In this document: positions 1 to 11,200 of the stretch, piece by piece
Numbering within the stretch: position 1 is the stretch's first letter
Layout of the letters: each line of letters begins with the position of its first letter
DNA from: Nitratireductor aestuarii
GTDB taxonomy: Bacteria; Pseudomonadota; Alphaproteobacteria; Rhizobiales; Rhizobiaceae
Assembly: GCF_014641695.1 (NCBI RefSeq)
Contig: NZ_BMIF01000008.1
Location: forward strand, 124,001 to 188,000
Reading direction: 5' to 3'
DNA length: 64,000 bases
The notes under the pieces: model-generated
What the model was told of the DNA's origin: nothing
What the model saw: only the letters and a program-made list of their open reading frames with translations
The model's database searches: none
Position numbers and translations under genes: made by a program

Positions 1-1548
1 CACCCAGAAACAGTCCTGATCGTCGACTTCGGAAGCCAGGTCACGCAGCTTATCGCGCGTCGCGTGCGTGAGGCGGGCGTCTATTCTGAAATCGCGCCCT
101 TCCAATCCGCTGAAGAGGCGTTCAAGCGCCTCCAGCCCAAGGCTGTCATCCTCTCGGGCAGCCCAGCTTCCACCGTCGATATCGGCAGCCCACGCGCTCC
201 TGACATCATCTTCCAGTCCGGCCTGCCGATCTTCGGCATCTGCTACGGCCAGCAGCTGCTCTGCGCGCAGCTGGGTGGTAAGGTAGAGTCGAGCGATCAT
301 CGCGAGTTCGGCCGCGCGTTCCTTGACATCGCTGACGGCTGCGCCCTGTTTGACGGCCTCTGGGCCCCGGGCACCCGCCATCAGGTGTGGATGAGCCACG
401 GCGACCGCGTCACGGGACTGCCGGAAGGCTTCCGCGTTGTTGGTACCTCCGCTGGCGCGCCCTTCGCGGCTATCGCCGACGACAAGCGCAAGTACTACGG
501 TGTGCAGTTCCACCCCGAAGTGGTTCACACCCCGGACGGCGCGAAGCTGATCGCGAATTTCGTGCATCACATCGCCGGCCTCAAGGGCGACTGGACCATG
601 GCCGCCTACCGCGAGCAGGCTGTCGAGGCGATCCGCAAGCAGGTTGGTTCGGGCAAGGTGATCTGCGCGCTTTCGGGCGGCGTCGACTCCTCAGTTGCAG
701 CCCTTCTGGCCCACGAGGCCGTTGGCGACCAGCTTACCTGCATCCTCGTCGACCACGGCCTTATGCGCAAGGATGAAGCCGCTTCGGTCGTGCAGATGTT
801 CCGCGAGCACTACAACCTGCCGCTCATTCTCGTCGATGCTTCCGACAAGTTCCTGTCGCAGCTCGAGGGCGAAGTTGACCCGGAGAAGAAGCGCAAGACG
901 ATCGGCCGTCTCTTCATCGAAGTCTTCGAGGAAGAGGCCAAGAAGCTTGGCGGCGCCGACTTCCTCGTGCAGGGCACGCTTTATCCGGACGTCATCGAAA
1001 GCGTTTCCTTTACGGGCGGTCCTTCGGTCACGATCAAGTCGCACCACAATGTCGGCGGTCTTCCTGAGCGCATGAACATGAAGCTGGTGGAGCCGCTGCG
1101 TGAGCTCTTCAAGGACGAGGTTCGCGTTCTTGGCGCAGAACTCGGCCTGCCGGAACACTTCATCGGCCGCCATCCGTTCCCGGGTCCGGGCCTTGCCATC
1201 CGCTGCCCCGGCGGCGTGACGCGCGAGAAGCTGGACATCCTGCGCCAGGCTGACGCGATCTACCTCGACGAGATCCGCAAGGCTGGTCTCTACGACGCGA
1301 TCTGGCAGGCCTTTGCCGTGCTGCTGCCGGTCCAGACAGTTGGCGTGATGGGCGACGGACGCACCTACGAATTCGTCTGTGCGCTGCGTGCGGTGACCTC
1401 GGTCGACGGCATGACGGCTGACTTCTACCACTACGACATGGACTTCCTTGGCCGCGCTGCGACGCGCATCATCAACGAAGTCCGCGGCATCAACCGCGTC
1501 GTCTACGACGTGACCTCGAAGCCGCCAGGCACGATCGAGTGGGAATAA
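1..1548 (+). CDS. guaA: GMP synthase (glutamine-hydrolysing), 5' end cut by window
   Basis: Converts XMP, ATP and glutamine to GMP, the last step of guanine nucleotide synthesis in the cytosol. The frame is open from base 1, so the start lies just outside. About 515 residues are present against roughly 520 in the family, so only a few N-terminal residues are missing. The N-terminal class I glutamine amidotransferase domain shows the GICYGQQ nucleophile motif (Cys at window residue 81) and the HPE pair at 171-173. The ATP-pyrophosphatase domain has the P-loop SGGVDSS at 225-231. The C-terminal dimerisation domain ends in PPGTIEWE, the usual GuaA end. A hairpin with a T-run follows 25 bases after the stop. 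Confidence 0.97.
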   Translation, partial: HPETVLIVDFGSQVTQLIARRVREAGVYSEIAPFQSAEEAFKRLQPKAVILSGSPASTVDIGSPRAPDIIFQSGLPIFGICYGQQLLCAQLGGKVESSDHREFGRAFLDIADGCALFDGLWAPGTRHQVWMSHGDRVTGLPEGFRVVGTSAGAPFAAIADDKRKYYGVQFHPEVVHTPDGAKLIANFVHHIAGLKGDWTMAAYREQAVEAIRKQVGSGKVICALSGGVDSSVAALLAHEAVGDQLTCILVDHGLMRKDEAASVVQMFREHYNLPLILVDASDKFLSQLEGEVDPEKKRKTIGRLFIEVFEEEAKKLGGADFLVQGTLYPDVIESVSFTGGPSVTIKSHHNVGGLPERMNMKLVEPLRELFKDEVRVLGAELGLPEHFIGRHPFPGPGLAIRCPGGVTREKLDILRQADAIYLDEIRKAGLYDAIWQAFAVLLPVQTVGVMGDGRTYEFVCALRAVTSVDGMTADFYHYDMDFLGRAATRIINEVRGINRVVYDVTSKPPGTIEWE

Positions 1549-1571
1549 TCGGCGCAAGCTGAGCATTTTCG

Positions 1572-1607
1572 AAACCGTCATCAGCGTGCAGTTGGTGGCG
1601 GTTTTTT
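1572..1607 (+). terminator. Rho-independent terminator after guaA
   Basis: A stem pairs ACCGTCATCA with TGGTGGCGGT (G-U pairs allowed) around a loop of about 9 bases and runs straight into TTTTTT. It sits shortly after the guaA stop, so it should end guaA transcripts before the next gene. Confidence 0.7.
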
Positions 1608-1695
1608 GTTGGATGAACCATTTTCCCTTCTGGATGTTGTTGCAGTGTTTGGACCGTCCAACCCGATGCGGCAACTGACCACGAAGGAGACTACG

Positions 1696-2043
1696 TTGAA
1701 CGCAAAGCTCACCAGCAAGCCAGCTCAGCCCCGCCGCAAAACGTCGACCAAGGCCACCAACCCTTCAGAGGTGCCGGTGCGCGGCAACGAAATTGCCGAG
1801 GGAACGCCGGGTGAGGCTCCTTCCATCCATGGCACCGGCTTCCAGCAGGAGAGCGGAGCAGTGCATCCGAGCTTTCCGGATCAGGGAAATGCATCTCTGG
1901 ACGAGAGTGCCGAGCGGGCAACGGATGAGGAAGCCATCCGCCGCCGTGCCTACCAGATCTGGGAGGAAGAAGGTTATCCAGAGGGCGGACACGAACGCCA
2001 CTGGGAGCAGGCTGCCCGCGAGCTGCGTGGTGAAAGGGATTAG
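1696..2043 (+). CDS. DUF2934 domain protein
   Basis: Small protein of unknown function, about 115 residues. The C-terminal third (RRAYQIWEEEGYPEGGHERH and the following WEQA) is the DUF2934 signature, an acidic helical motif common in rhizobial proteins. The N-terminal part is lysine-, threonine- and proline-rich and probably disordered. I chose the TTG at 1696 because AAGGAG lies 6 bases before it (1684-1689); the longer reading frame from 1606 has no ribosome-binding site and begins inside the guaA terminator. It converges on treZ, and the two 3' ends share a palindromic repeat. Confidence 0.7.
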   Translation: MNAKLTSKPAQPRRKTSTKATNPSEVPVRGNEIAEGTPGEAPSIHGTGFQQESGAVHPSFPDQGNASLDESAERATDEEAIRRRAYQIWEEEGYPEGGHERHWEQAARELRGERD

Positions 2044-2152
2044 AGCGGTTCCAGGAAAAGTGGGAACCGGTTTTTTCGTCTGGAACCGCCAAAAAAACAA
2101 AGAGCTAGAGCAGTTCAGAGTTTCTGTGAAAGTCTGAACTGCTCTAGCTACT
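2041..2152. repeat. Palindromic intergenic repeat, copy R1 (two hairpins)
   Basis: Two adjacent hairpins. The first pairs GCGGTTCC (2045-2052) with GGAACCGC (2082-2089). The second has perfect 17-base arms at 2103-2119 and 2133-2149. The inner part, read on the minus strand, matches the module TTCCGGACGGAAAACCGG...CACTTTTCCTGGAA seen in copies R3 and R4. The element fills the gap between the convergent DUF2934 gene and treZ, and its distal arm contains the treZ TAG stop (2148-2150). It probably serves as a two-way terminator or 3'-end stabiliser. Confidence 0.85.
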
Positions 2153-3938
2153 CCAGCCAGAACGTCAGGGACTGCGGGCGCAGGTGCGGTGAGCTGGCCG
2201 CCGCGTCCGCCGCGCCGGGATAGCTGTAGAGGCAAACACCGCGCGGTTCCGGCAGGGTCAGTTCCTGCTCAGTGAAATTGCAGCGTAGCTGCAGCAGTTT
2301 CTCGCCCAGCTGCCAATCGATGGCGAGCGCTCCTTCTTCGACAGCAACGACGCGGCCGTAGTTTCCGCCCGCATTTTTGAGCAGTGGCACGATGTGCTTC
2401 TGTCGCAGGTCCAGCAGATTGCGGAAGCGGGCGAGCTGGGCCTTGCCTTCTGGCGTATCAAGCTTCTCCCAGTCGAGCTTGCTCTGGTTGAAAGTGTTGA
2501 GCGCGTTGGGGTCCGGGACAGTTTCTCCCTGATAGCTGGTAAAGTCGGCGAACTCCCTGCGCCGTCCCTCGCGGACGGCTACGGCCAGATCTCCGGTGAA
2601 GTCCGTGAAGAAGAGGAAGGGCCGCGTCTCCCCATATTCTTCGCCCATGAAAACCAACGGGATCGCCGGAGAGAGGAGCAGGATTGCCTGCAGCATCTCC
2701 AGCGCATGTGGGTCGGTGAGCGTCGTCAGCCGTTCGCCCAGCGCGCGGTTGCCGGTCTGGTCGTGGTTCTGCAGGAAGTTGACGAAGCTCGCGGGCGGCA
2801 GGTGCGCCGAAGGCTTGCCGCGCGGTTCGCTCTCCTGATGGGGCGAAGGTTCGCCCTGATAGATGAAGCCCTCTGCAAGCGAGCGGGCGAGCTTTGTCCA
2901 GATGTCGTCCGCGAAATCCTGATAGTAGCCGTCCGTCTCGCCAGTCGCGATGACGTGGCAGACGTTGTGGAAGTCATCGTTCCACTCGGCAGTGTGAAGC
3001 ATCACCTTACCGTTCGGGCCGCGCTCGTGGAGGTGGGTGACGTTGCGGTTATCTTCGGTCGTCAGATGGATGTGGCGCTCGGGAAAGGTTTCGCGGATGC
3101 GTCGGGCGATGGTGAGGAGTATTTCCTCGTCCGACTTGTCGTCCTTGATCTGGTCGATGGCGTCGAAGCGCAGGCCGTCGAGGCGGATGTCGCGAAGCCA
3201 GTAGAGCGCATTGTCGATGAAGAACTGGCGCACGGGCTCGCGCTCGTAGGCGATGGCCGCACCCCAAGGCGTGTTGCGGCTTGGGTCGAAGAAGTCGGGC
3301 GCATAGGACGAGAGGTAGTTACCGTCCGGACCGAAGTGGTTGTAGACCACGTCGAGCAGCACCATCACGCCATGCTCATGGCAGGTGTCGATGAAGGCCT
3401 TCATGTCGTCCGGCGAGCCATATGCGTTGTGCGGCGCATAGGGAAGAACGCCGTCGTAGCCCCAGCCACGCGTTCCTCCGAACTGGGCAACCGGCATGAT
3501 TTCGATCGCCGTGATGCCGAGGCTTGCCAGATGTTCAACCCGCTGGCTCGCCGCAGCAAATGTGCCCTCGGGCGTGAAGGTGCCGACATGGAGTTCGTAG
3601 ACCACAGCCTCTTCCCACGGCCGCCCAAGCCAGTCGGAGCTGCGCCATTCATAGGCTTCCTGGTCGACGAGGAGGGAGGGGCCGTGCACGTCACCCGCTT
3701 GAGCCTGCGAAGCCGGGTCAGGAACGCGCGTTCCATCCGGCAGCAGGAACTGGTAGCGCGCACCGGGAGCGGCCGGCGCCGTGACGCCGAACCAGCCATC
3801 AGCTTCCGGGTTCATGGCCACGGCGTTGCCGTCGATCTCGACGGCAAGCGTATGTAGCGCTGGCGCCCAAAGGCGGAAATGTGCCTCGCCATCGTCCAGA
3901 AGCCTTGCGCCCCAGTGCTGCGGGCCAATGCTAGGCAT
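2148..3938 (-). CDS. treZ: Malto-oligosyltrehalose trehalohydrolase
   Basis: GH13 enzyme of about 596 residues that releases free trehalose from maltooligosyl-trehalose made by TreY. An N-terminal CBM48-like domain precedes the barrel. Catalytic candidates are Asp259 (DGLRFDAID), Glu295 (TTEDNRN) and Asp393 (LQNHDQTGNRA), the last being a TreZ-type motif. The start is the ATG at 3938, whose first codons overlap the end of glgX by 8 bases; the longer frame to 4082 would run back into glgX and its added residues look like noise. It is the last gene of the malQ-treZ operon and ends inside repeat R1. Distance from its partner treY, with four genes between, is unusual. Confidence 0.93.
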   Translation of the reverse strand: MPSIGPQHWGARLLDDGEAHFRLWAPALHTLAVEIDGNAVAMNPEADGWFGVTAPAAPGARYQFLLPDGTRVPDPASQAQAGDVHGPSLLVDQEAYEWRSSDWLGRPWEEAVVYELHVGTFTPEGTFAAASQRVEHLASLGITAIEIMPVAQFGGTRGWGYDGVLPYAPHNAYGSPDDMKAFIDTCHEHGVMVLLDVVYNHFGPDGNYLSSYAPDFFDPSRNTPWGAAIAYEREPVRQFFIDNALYWLRDIRLDGLRFDAIDQIKDDKSDEEILLTIARRIRETFPERHIHLTTEDNRNVTHLHERGPNGKVMLHTAEWNDDFHNVCHVIATGETDGYYQDFADDIWTKLARSLAEGFIYQGEPSPHQESEPRGKPSAHLPPASFVNFLQNHDQTGNRALGERLTTLTDPHALEMLQAILLLSPAIPLVFMGEEYGETRPFLFFTDFTGDLAVAVREGRRREFADFTSYQGETVPDPNALNTFNQSKLDWEKLDTPEGKAQLARFRNLLDLRQKHIVPLLKNAGGNYGRVVAVEEGALAIDWQLGEKLLQLRCNFTEQELTLPEPRGVCLYSYPGAADAAASSPHLRPQSLTFWLE

Positions 3939-6009
3939 ATTTCGCCTCCACAAGCTGAAGGCAGCGGGGCGGCAGGTTGAAGGTCGTCTCCGCCGTCTTC
4001 CTGCCGAGGGGATCAGCCAGCCCCTCTGCCGTGTCGACCAGAACCTTCCAGCCGCCCTCGCGTTCCGGGAGCTGGAACTCAACGTCCTCGTGCGATGCGT
4101 TCATGAGCAGCAGCACGCTTTCGCTGTCGCCGTTGAGCAGCACCATCAGAGCCTTGGTAGCCGGATCGTCCCAGTGGCCGCCTTCCATCTCCTGTCCGGT
4201 GGGGCAGAGCCACTGGATCTCGCGCTCACCCCGTGTGGTCTCCCGGTCGTGCAGGAAGCGAGGCTGACGCAGCAGCAGGCGGTCACGCCGGATGGCGATC
4301 AGTTTGGCGACGAAATCGAGGAACGCTTCCTCGCGCTCACCGCGGTCTTCCCAGGTCAGCCAGTTGATCTCGTTGTCCTGGCAATAGCCGTTGTTGTTGC
4401 CTCCCTGCGAGCGGCCGACCTCGTCGCCCATCAGGATCATCGGCGTGCCCTGCGAGAAGAGAACCGTGGCCAGCATGGAGCGGCGCAGGCGGTCGCGCGT
4501 CTCGTTGATCGCCTGGTCTTCGGTAGGTCCTTCAGCGCCCCAGTTGTGGCTGAGGTTGTGGTCATGGCCGTCGCGGTTGTCCTCGCCATTCGCCTCGTTA
4601 TGCTTGCCGTCGTAGCTGACCACATCCATCAACGTGAAGCCGTCGTGGGCGGCGACAAAGTTGACGCTCGACCAGGGCCGGCGACCACGCCGGTCAAAAA
4701 TGTCGCTCGAGGCCAGTAGCCGGGGCGCGAGGCGCTTCACGCCGCCGTCATCGCCCTTCCAGAAGGAGCGGACGGTGTCGCGATACTGATCGTTCCACTC
4801 GGCCCAGCCGGGCGGATGGTTGCCAAGCTGATAGCCATCCGGCCCGATATCCCAGGGCTCGGCGATCAGCTTCACCTCGGAGAGGATCGGGTCCTGCCGC
4901 ACAGCCTCGAAGAACACGGCGTTGTGGTCGAATTCCGCGCGGTCACGGCCAAGCGAGCTCGAAAGATCGAAGCGGAAACCGTCGACGCGGCATTCCGTTA
5001 CCCAGTAGCGCAGCGAGTCCATCACCATCTGCAAGACGCGCTGATTGCGCATATTTACGGTGTTGCCGCAGCCGGTCGTGTCGAAATAATAGCGCTTGTC
5101 GTCGCCCAGTACGTAGTAGCTGGCGTTGTCTATGCCGCGGAAGGAGAGGGTGGGACCCATCTGGTTACCCTCCGCCGTATGGTTATAGACGACGTCGAGG
5201 ATCACTTCGATGTTCGCCTCGTGCAGGCGGCGGACCATCAGCTTGAACTCGTTGATGTTGCTGCCGGGCGAGAGGTAGCGGGGTGCGGGCGAGAAGAAGC
5301 CGACCGTGTTGTAGCCCCAGTAGTTCACCAGCCCTTTCTCGACGAGATAGCGGTCGTCGTAGAAGGCGTGAACGGGCATCAGCTCAATTGCGGTTACGCC
5401 GAGCTTCACCAGATGATCGATGGCGCTCGGGTCCGCCAGCCCTTCGAACGTGCCGCGAAAGCGTTGCGGCAGCTCCGGGTTGAGCGCGGTCATGCCCTTC
5501 ACATGGGCTTCGTAGATGATCGTGTTGTGCCACGGATGACGTGGCCTCTGGTCTTCGCCCCAGGTGAAGGCCGGGTCGACAACCACGCATTTCGGCATGA
5601 CAAAGGATGAGTTGCGGCGGTCGAACGACAGATCCTCGCGCGGATGGCCGACGCGGTAGCCGAACACGGAATCGTGCCAGCGGATGTCGCCCCGCAGTTC
5701 CAGCGCATAGGGGTCAAGTAGCAGCTTGTTGGGGTTGAAGCGGTGGCCAGCCTCCGGCGCGTAGGGGCCGTGCACGCGGTAGCCGTATAGCTGACCAGGC
5801 CGAACATCCGGCAGATATCCGTGCCAGACCTCGTGCGTATATTCAGGCAGCACTACGCGTTCGGTCTCGCGGCGACCTGAATCATCGAACAGGCAGAGCT
5901 CTACTTTGGTGGCATTGGCCGAGAACAGCGCAAAGTTTACGCCTGACCCGTCCCAATGGGCGCCAAGAGGAAAGGGAGATCCTTCAAGAATACGGCGGGC
6001 ACGCGGCAT
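3931..6009 (-). CDS. glgX: Glycogen debranching enzyme GlgX
   Basis: Isoamylase-type GH13 enzyme of 692 residues that cleaves alpha-1,6 branches of glycogen or limit dextrin, giving linear maltodextrins. It has an N-terminal CBM48 domain (FPLGAHWDGSGVNFALFS) followed by the barrel. The catalytic set is Asp348 (GFRFDLSSSLGRD), Glu384 (LIAEPWDIG) and the transition-state Asp456 (VAAHDGFTLMD). Length is usual for the family. It lies 3 bases after glgB and overlaps treZ by 8 bases, so translation is probably coupled. In this operon it can feed linear glucan to TreY/TreZ and MalQ. Confidence 0.95.
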   Translation of the reverse strand: MPRARRILEGSPFPLGAHWDGSGVNFALFSANATKVELCLFDDSGRRETERVVLPEYTHEVWHGYLPDVRPGQLYGYRVHGPYAPEAGHRFNPNKLLLDPYALELRGDIRWHDSVFGYRVGHPREDLSFDRRNSSFVMPKCVVVDPAFTWGEDQRPRHPWHNTIIYEAHVKGMTALNPELPQRFRGTFEGLADPSAIDHLVKLGVTAIELMPVHAFYDDRYLVEKGLVNYWGYNTVGFFSPAPRYLSPGSNINEFKLMVRRLHEANIEVILDVVYNHTAEGNQMGPTLSFRGIDNASYYVLGDDKRYYFDTTGCGNTVNMRNQRVLQMVMDSLRYWVTECRVDGFRFDLSSSLGRDRAEFDHNAVFFEAVRQDPILSEVKLIAEPWDIGPDGYQLGNHPPGWAEWNDQYRDTVRSFWKGDDGGVKRLAPRLLASSDIFDRRGRRPWSSVNFVAAHDGFTLMDVVSYDGKHNEANGEDNRDGHDHNLSHNWGAEGPTEDQAINETRDRLRRSMLATVLFSQGTPMILMGDEVGRSQGGNNNGYCQDNEINWLTWEDRGEREEAFLDFVAKLIAIRRDRLLLRQPRFLHDRETTRGEREIQWLCPTGQEMEGGHWDDPATKALMVLLNGDSESVLLLMNASHEDVEFQLPEREGGWKVLVDTAEGLADPLGRKTAETTFNLPPRCLQLVEAKYA

Positions 6010-6012
6010 GAT

Positions 6013-8211
6013 TTAGCTTTCCGATTTGAGGAATACGACTGCCAGCGGGGGAAGAGTGATTTCGATGGACTGGCTCTGACCGTGCCAGGCAACCGGTTGG
6101 GAGGGGATGGGAGGGTTGGTCACGTTGGAGCCGCCGAATTCGGCAGCGTCACTGTTCAGGATTTCGCTCCATTGTCCGGCGCGGGGAACGCCAATGCGGA
6201 AGTTTTCACGGACAACGGGCGTCATGTTGCAGACCACAACGACGGGGCTGACGTCGCCGCGGCTACGCCGTATGAAGGAGAAGACGCTGTTCTCTGCGTC
6301 ATTTGCTTCCAGCCAGTCGAACCCGGCAGGCTCCGTGTCGAGTTCGTGGAGTGCAGGCTCTGCGGCATAAAGGTGGTTCAACCCGCGCACCAGCGATTGC
6401 ACGCCCTTGTGCATCGGGTCGTCGAGCAGATGCCAGTCGAGCGACTGGTCATGGTTCCACTCGCGTTCCTGCGCAAACTCGCCGCCCATGAACAGCAGCT
6501 TCTTGCCCGGATGCGCCCACATGAAGGAGAGATAGGCACGGAGGTTGGCGAATTTCTGCCAGGGGTCGCCCGGCATCTTGCCGATCAGCGAACCCTTGCC
6601 GTGCACAACCTCGTCGTGGCTAAGCGGCAGGACGAAGTTTTCCGACCAGGCATAGACGAGGCCGAAGGTCATCTTGTGATGATGGTGGCGGCGGTGGATC
6701 GGATCATGCTGCATGTAGTCGAGCGTGTCGTGCATCCAGCCCATGTTCCACTTGAACGAGAAACCAAGGCCGCCATCATCGACGGTGCGGCTGACACCGG
6801 GCCAGGCGGTGGATTCTTCCGCGATCATCAGCGCGCCGGGATGGCGGGTCGTGACAAGCTGGTTGGTGTTGCGCAGGAAATCGACCGCGTCGAGGTTTTC
6901 ACGGCCGCCGTAGCGGTTCGGGATCCATTGGCCGGGCTCGCGGCTATAATCGAGGTAGAGCATGGAAGCCACGGCATCGACTCGCAGGCCGTCAATGCGG
7001 AACTCATCCAGCCAGTAGAGGGCGCTGGCGGTGAGGAAGTTCGCGACCTCCAGCCGACCGAAGTTATAGATCAGCGTGTTCCAGTCCTGATGGAAGCCGA
7101 GGCGCGGGTCTTCGTGCTCATAGAGAGCAGTGCCGTCGAAGCGGACGAGACCGTGCGCATCGGACGGGAAGTGGGCCGGAACCCAATCGAGGATCACGCC
7201 GATGTCGGCTGCGTGAAGCCGGTCGACCATGCGGGCGAAGGCTGCGGGCGAGCCGAAGCGGCTTGTTGGCGCAAAGAGGCCAATTGGCTGATAGCCCCAG
7301 GAACCGCTGAACGGATGCTCGGTGACCGGCAGAAACTCCACATGGGTGAAACCCATATCCGTAATGTAGTCCACGAGTTGGTCTGCCAGCGTGTCGTAGT
7401 CGAGCATCTCGCCGTCGGCAGTGCGCCGCCAGCTGCCAAGATGCACTTCGTAGATCGAGATGGGTTTGTCGGCCCGCCGCAGTTCTTCGCGGCGCGCGGG
7501 CCAGCGATCGTCATGAGCGGAAGCATCCACGCCGTCACACACGACAGAGGCGGTGGCGGGCGGCAGTTCATGGGCGCGCGCTACGGGATCCGATTTCAGC
7601 GGCAGCACTTCCCCGTGCACGCCAATGATCTCGTACTTGTAGAGCTCGCCCGCCTTGAGGCCGGGAATGAAGAGCTCCCAGACGCCGACGCCAAGGCGTT
7701 TGCGCATGGGGTGACGGCGGCCGTCCCAGGCGTTGAAGTTGCCGACGACGCTCACACGCCGGGCATTCGGGGCCCAGACGGCGAAGCCCACCCCCTCAAC
7801 ACCCTCAAGCGTCATGGGATGTGAGCCAAGACGGTTGTAAAGCTCCAGATGCCGCCCTTCGCCCAGCAGATACTCGTCCATCTCGCCGAGTAGCGGCGGG
7901 AAGGCGTAAGTGTCGTCTTCCGTCCATTCGGCGTCTCCGGCGGAAAAGCGAAGGCGGTAGTCGAAGGGTTCGCGCTGGCCGAGATCGGCGGAAAAGAAGC
8001 CCTCCTGATGGATGCGCTCAAGCTCGCAGACTTCGGAACCGTCAGCCTTGGCGATGAGCCAGACGCGGCCTGCGGACGGGGCGAAGACGTTGACGCGGAG
8101 CCAGCCGCCGCCGTCCTGATGCATGCCGAGGATGGCGAACGGATTGCCATGGCGGCCGCGTACGATGGCCTGGATGTCATTGGCCATGGCAGAAGCATAG
8201 GCGGCCGTCAT
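6013..8211 (-). CDS. glgB: 1,4-alpha-glucan branching enzyme
   Basis: GH13 enzyme of 732 residues that introduces alpha-1,6 branches into alpha-1,4 glucan. Two N-terminal carbohydrate-binding regions precede the barrel. Catalytic residues are Asp412 ([19 protein letters not shown]), Glu465 ([10 protein letters not shown]) and Asp533 ([14 protein letters not shown]), all as in GlgB. The ATG at 8211 forms an ATGA overlap with the treS stop, which decides the start; the frame extends to 8265 only inside treS. Beside glgE and treS it should branch the glucan built from maltose-1-phosphate. No glgA or glgC is in the window. Confidence 0.96.
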   Translation of the reverse strand: MTAAYASAMANDIQAIVRGRHGNPFAILGMHQDGGGWLRVNVFAPSAGRVWLIAKADGSEVCELERIHQEGFFSADLGQREPFDYRLRFSAGDAEWTEDDTYAFPPLLGEMDEYLLGEGRHLELYNRLGSHPMTLEGVEGVGFAVWAPNARRVSVVGNFNAWDGRRHPMRKRLGVGVWELFIPGLKAGELYKYEIIGVHGEVLPLKSDPVARAHELPPATASVVCDGVDASAHDDRWPARREELRRADKPISIYEVHLGSWRRTADGEMLDYDTLADQLVDYITDMGFTHVEFLPVTEHPFSGSWGYQPIGLFAPTSRFGSPAAFARMVDRLHAADIGVILDWVPAHFPSDAHGLVRFDGTALYEHEDPRLGFHQDWNTLIYNFGRLEVANFLTASALYWLDEFRIDGLRVDAVASMLYLDYSREPGQWIPNRYGGRENLDAVDFLRNTNQLVTTRHPGALMIAEESTAWPGVSRTVDDGGLGFSFKWNMGWMHDTLDYMQHDPIHRRHHHHKMTFGLVYAWSENFVLPLSHDEVVHGKGSLIGKMPGDPWQKFANLRAYLSFMWAHPGKKLLFMGGEFAQEREWNHDQSLDWHLLDDPMHKGVQSLVRGLNHLYAAEPALHELDTEPAGFDWLEANDAENSVFSFIRRSRGDVSPVVVVCNMTPVVRENFRIGVPRAGQWSEILNSDAAEFGGSNVTNPPIPSQPVAWHGQSQSIEITLPPLAVVFLKSES

Positions 8212-11200
8212 GCGTCTTCTCCGCCGAGCAGTTCCAGCAGTCCCGACATTGGCAGCTCCGCCCAAGCGGGCCGGTTGGAGAGTTCGTACATGATTTCGTA
8301 GGCAGCCTTCTGGATCAGGAACAGGTCGAGGAGTGCGGTCTCGAATTCACGATCCTCAGGGTGGACCGAAGAGCCTTCGATTTCGGACCGGTAGCCTTCC
8401 AGGAACTGCGCAACGGTCGTGTCCCGCCAGAGCTGCAACCGCTCCTGCGCAGCACGAGCACTCTCAGGTGGCAGGCCCCGCACGGTCTCGCGCAGGATGG
8501 AGCGGGCGAGATAGTCGATGGAGCGCAGCATTCCGGCCACGTCGCGGAGCGGGGACATCTTCGCGCGGCGTTCCTCGATAGTCCGCCGTGGCTCGCCTTC
8601 GAAGTCGATGATGATGAACTCGTCGTGCTCCACCAGCACCTGACCCAGATGATAGTCGCCGTGAATCCGGGTGCGTCCGCCGGAAGGCGTCAACGTCAGA
8701 CCACGCTGCAGCCGTTCGAGCGTGCTGTCGTGCTTCGCCAGAAGTTCGTTGCGCAGCTCGGCCGCTCCCTCGGTGAGGCTATCTGCAGAAGCCCGCTCGA
8801 GCGCATCGAACATTTCCACCACGTCGGTGCGCGCAGCTTCCGTCCAGAGAAGGACATCAGCCTGTGCGGTCGGCTCCATCGCAAAGTCCGCATCTTCCGT
8901 TGGGGTGGCAAGGGCTGCGTGAAGCTCTGCCGTGCGACGGCCCAGCCGTTCGCCAACCTCGAGCTCACGTGGGAAAGCTGGCTCCTGTTCCGTCTCAGGT
9001 GTGGCGGAGGTTCGGAGGGCTTCCCAATCCTGGAGGTGACGCTGAAGTGCGGAGGTCAGCGCGTACCAGGCATCGCCCTGGTTGCGGACGAAGCTGAAGG
9101 CGGTGGCAAGCACCGTGCATTCGCCGTCCTGTGTTTCATGGTCGATGCTGCCCATGAAGGCGGGCATGCCCTTGAAGTCCGTTTCGTTGGTGAGGAAGCG
9201 GGCCATCTCGACCTCAGGCTGAGGCCCCGGACGCAGGCGGCGGTAGATCTTCAGGATGACGGAGTCACCGCAGATGATCGACACGTTGCTCTGCTCGATG
9301 CCGGTCGGATGGGGTGAATCCACATCAGCGAAAGCCTCCGCCGGTGCGTTCGGCCTGAAGACGACGCGGCCGGCAGGACCCTCAAGTTCCAGTCCCTGCC
9401 GCAGCCCATCGAGCAGCGCGAGTGACAGATCCGGATCGTAGGCTCCGTCGATCAGAGCGCCGACGCGCGATCCGCGCCGCAGCTTGGCGAGCGTATAGGA
9501 CAGCGTTGGAGCGCCGAAGGCGATATGCTCCTCACCCCAGCGGGACGACAGCGGCAGGAAGTATTTCTGCTCCTGATCGCCAAGGTTGACGGTGGAGACT
9601 GCCAGCACGAACTTCGTGTCAGGCAGTTCGCTCAAGGTCTTAAGCTTTGCACTCTGGATCGCCTTGTCCTTGGCGCCGAACCAGCGCTGCAGCTCCAGGA
9701 AGCGCGGCAGCGTTTCGGCCTCGAACTGGCGGCCTTCACGACCCTCAAGCGCGTTCCGGATGCTTCCGTCGCGGGTCGTCAGGGTGATGAATTCAGGCAG
9801 GATGTCCGGCACCTGCTGGTGCCAGTGCGGCGCTTCCGTCTCATTGGTCAAGTGGAACCAGTAGAAGCCGTGGGCTGGAAGCGTCACGAGATAGGGCAGG
9901 TCGCCGATCGGCGGGAAGGGCGAGCGGCCGGTTACTTCCAGCGGCACCATGCCCTTCCAGTCATGCAAGTCGAGCTCTACCGCCTGTGCCGCGCGGGACA
10001 GGTTCGCCACGCAGAGGATCACGTCATCCTCATGCTGTCTGATATAAGCCAGGATCTTGCGGTTGCGCGGGTAGAGCATGCGGAAGGTACCGCGTCCAAA
10101 GGCCGGATGCTGCTTGCGCACGGCGATCAGCTTGCGCATCCAGTTCAAAAGCGAGGACGGGTCGCTCGCCTGCCGCTCCACGTTGATCGCCTGATAGCCG
10201 TAGATCGGGTCGAGGATGACGGGCAGGTAAAGCTGCTGCGGGTTGGCACGGGAAAAGCCGGCGTTCAGGTCCGGTGACCATTGCATGGGCGTGCGCACGC
10301 CGTCACGGTCGCCGAGATAGTAGTTGTCACCCATGCCGAGCTCGTCGCCGTAATAGAGGATCGGCGTTCCCGGCATTGACATCAGCATCGAATTCATGAG
10401 CTCGATCTTGCGGCGATCGTTCTGCATCAGCGGCGCGAGCCTGCGCCGGATGCCGAGATTGATGCGCGCGCGCTTGTCATCGGCATAGGTCTGCCACAGG
10501 TAGTCGCGTTCCCTGTCGGTCACCATTTCAAGCGTCAGCTCGTCATGATTGCGCAGGAAAATGCCCCACTGGCATTCGTCCGGGATTTCCGGCGTCTGGC
10601 GCATGATGTCGGAGATCGGGTGCCGGTCTTCCTGCGCCAGCGCCATGTACATGCGCGGCATCAGCGGGAAGTGGAAGCCCATGTGGCACTCATCGCCTTC
10701 GCCAAAATAGGGCCGCGTATCCTCCGGCCACTGATTGGCTTCGGCAAGCAGCATCCGGTCTTCGTAATGCGCGTCGAGCTCGGCGCGGATCTTCTTCAGG
10801 ACGTCGTGGGTCTCGGGCAGGTTCTCGTTGTTCGTGCCCTCACGCTCGATCAGGTAGGGGATCGCGTCGAGCCGCAGACCGTCGACACCCATCTCCAGCC
10901 AGAAATGCATGACCTTCAGCACTTCCTGCAGAACGCGCGGATTGTCGAAGTTGAGGTCTGGCTGGTGAGAGTAGAAGCGGTGCCAGTAGTACTGGCCAGC
11001 CACCGGGTCCCAGGTCCAGTTCGACTTTTCCGTGTCGAGAAAGATGATACGGGTTTCCGGGAATTTCGCGTCCGTATCGCTCCAGACGTAGAAGTCGCGG
11101 GCGGGCGATCCGGGCTTCGCCGTGCGCGCGCGCTGGAACCACGGATGCTGGTCCGACGTGTGGTTGATGACGAGCTCGGTGATGACGCGCAGGCCGCGCC

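Noticed and set aside
691-1674. Long minus-strand frame opposite guaA
   Set aside because: It mirrors guaA codons in high-GC DNA and its product has no domain pattern; guaA has all motifs.
2394-3857. 487-residue plus-strand frame opposite treZ
   Set aside because: Shadow of treZ; the sequence is Val/Arg/Glu-rich without family motifs and crosses conserved TreZ sites.
5956-7824. 622-residue plus-strand frame opposite glgX/glgB
   Set aside because: Complementary shadow in GC-rich DNA; glgB carries intact catalytic residues over the same bases.
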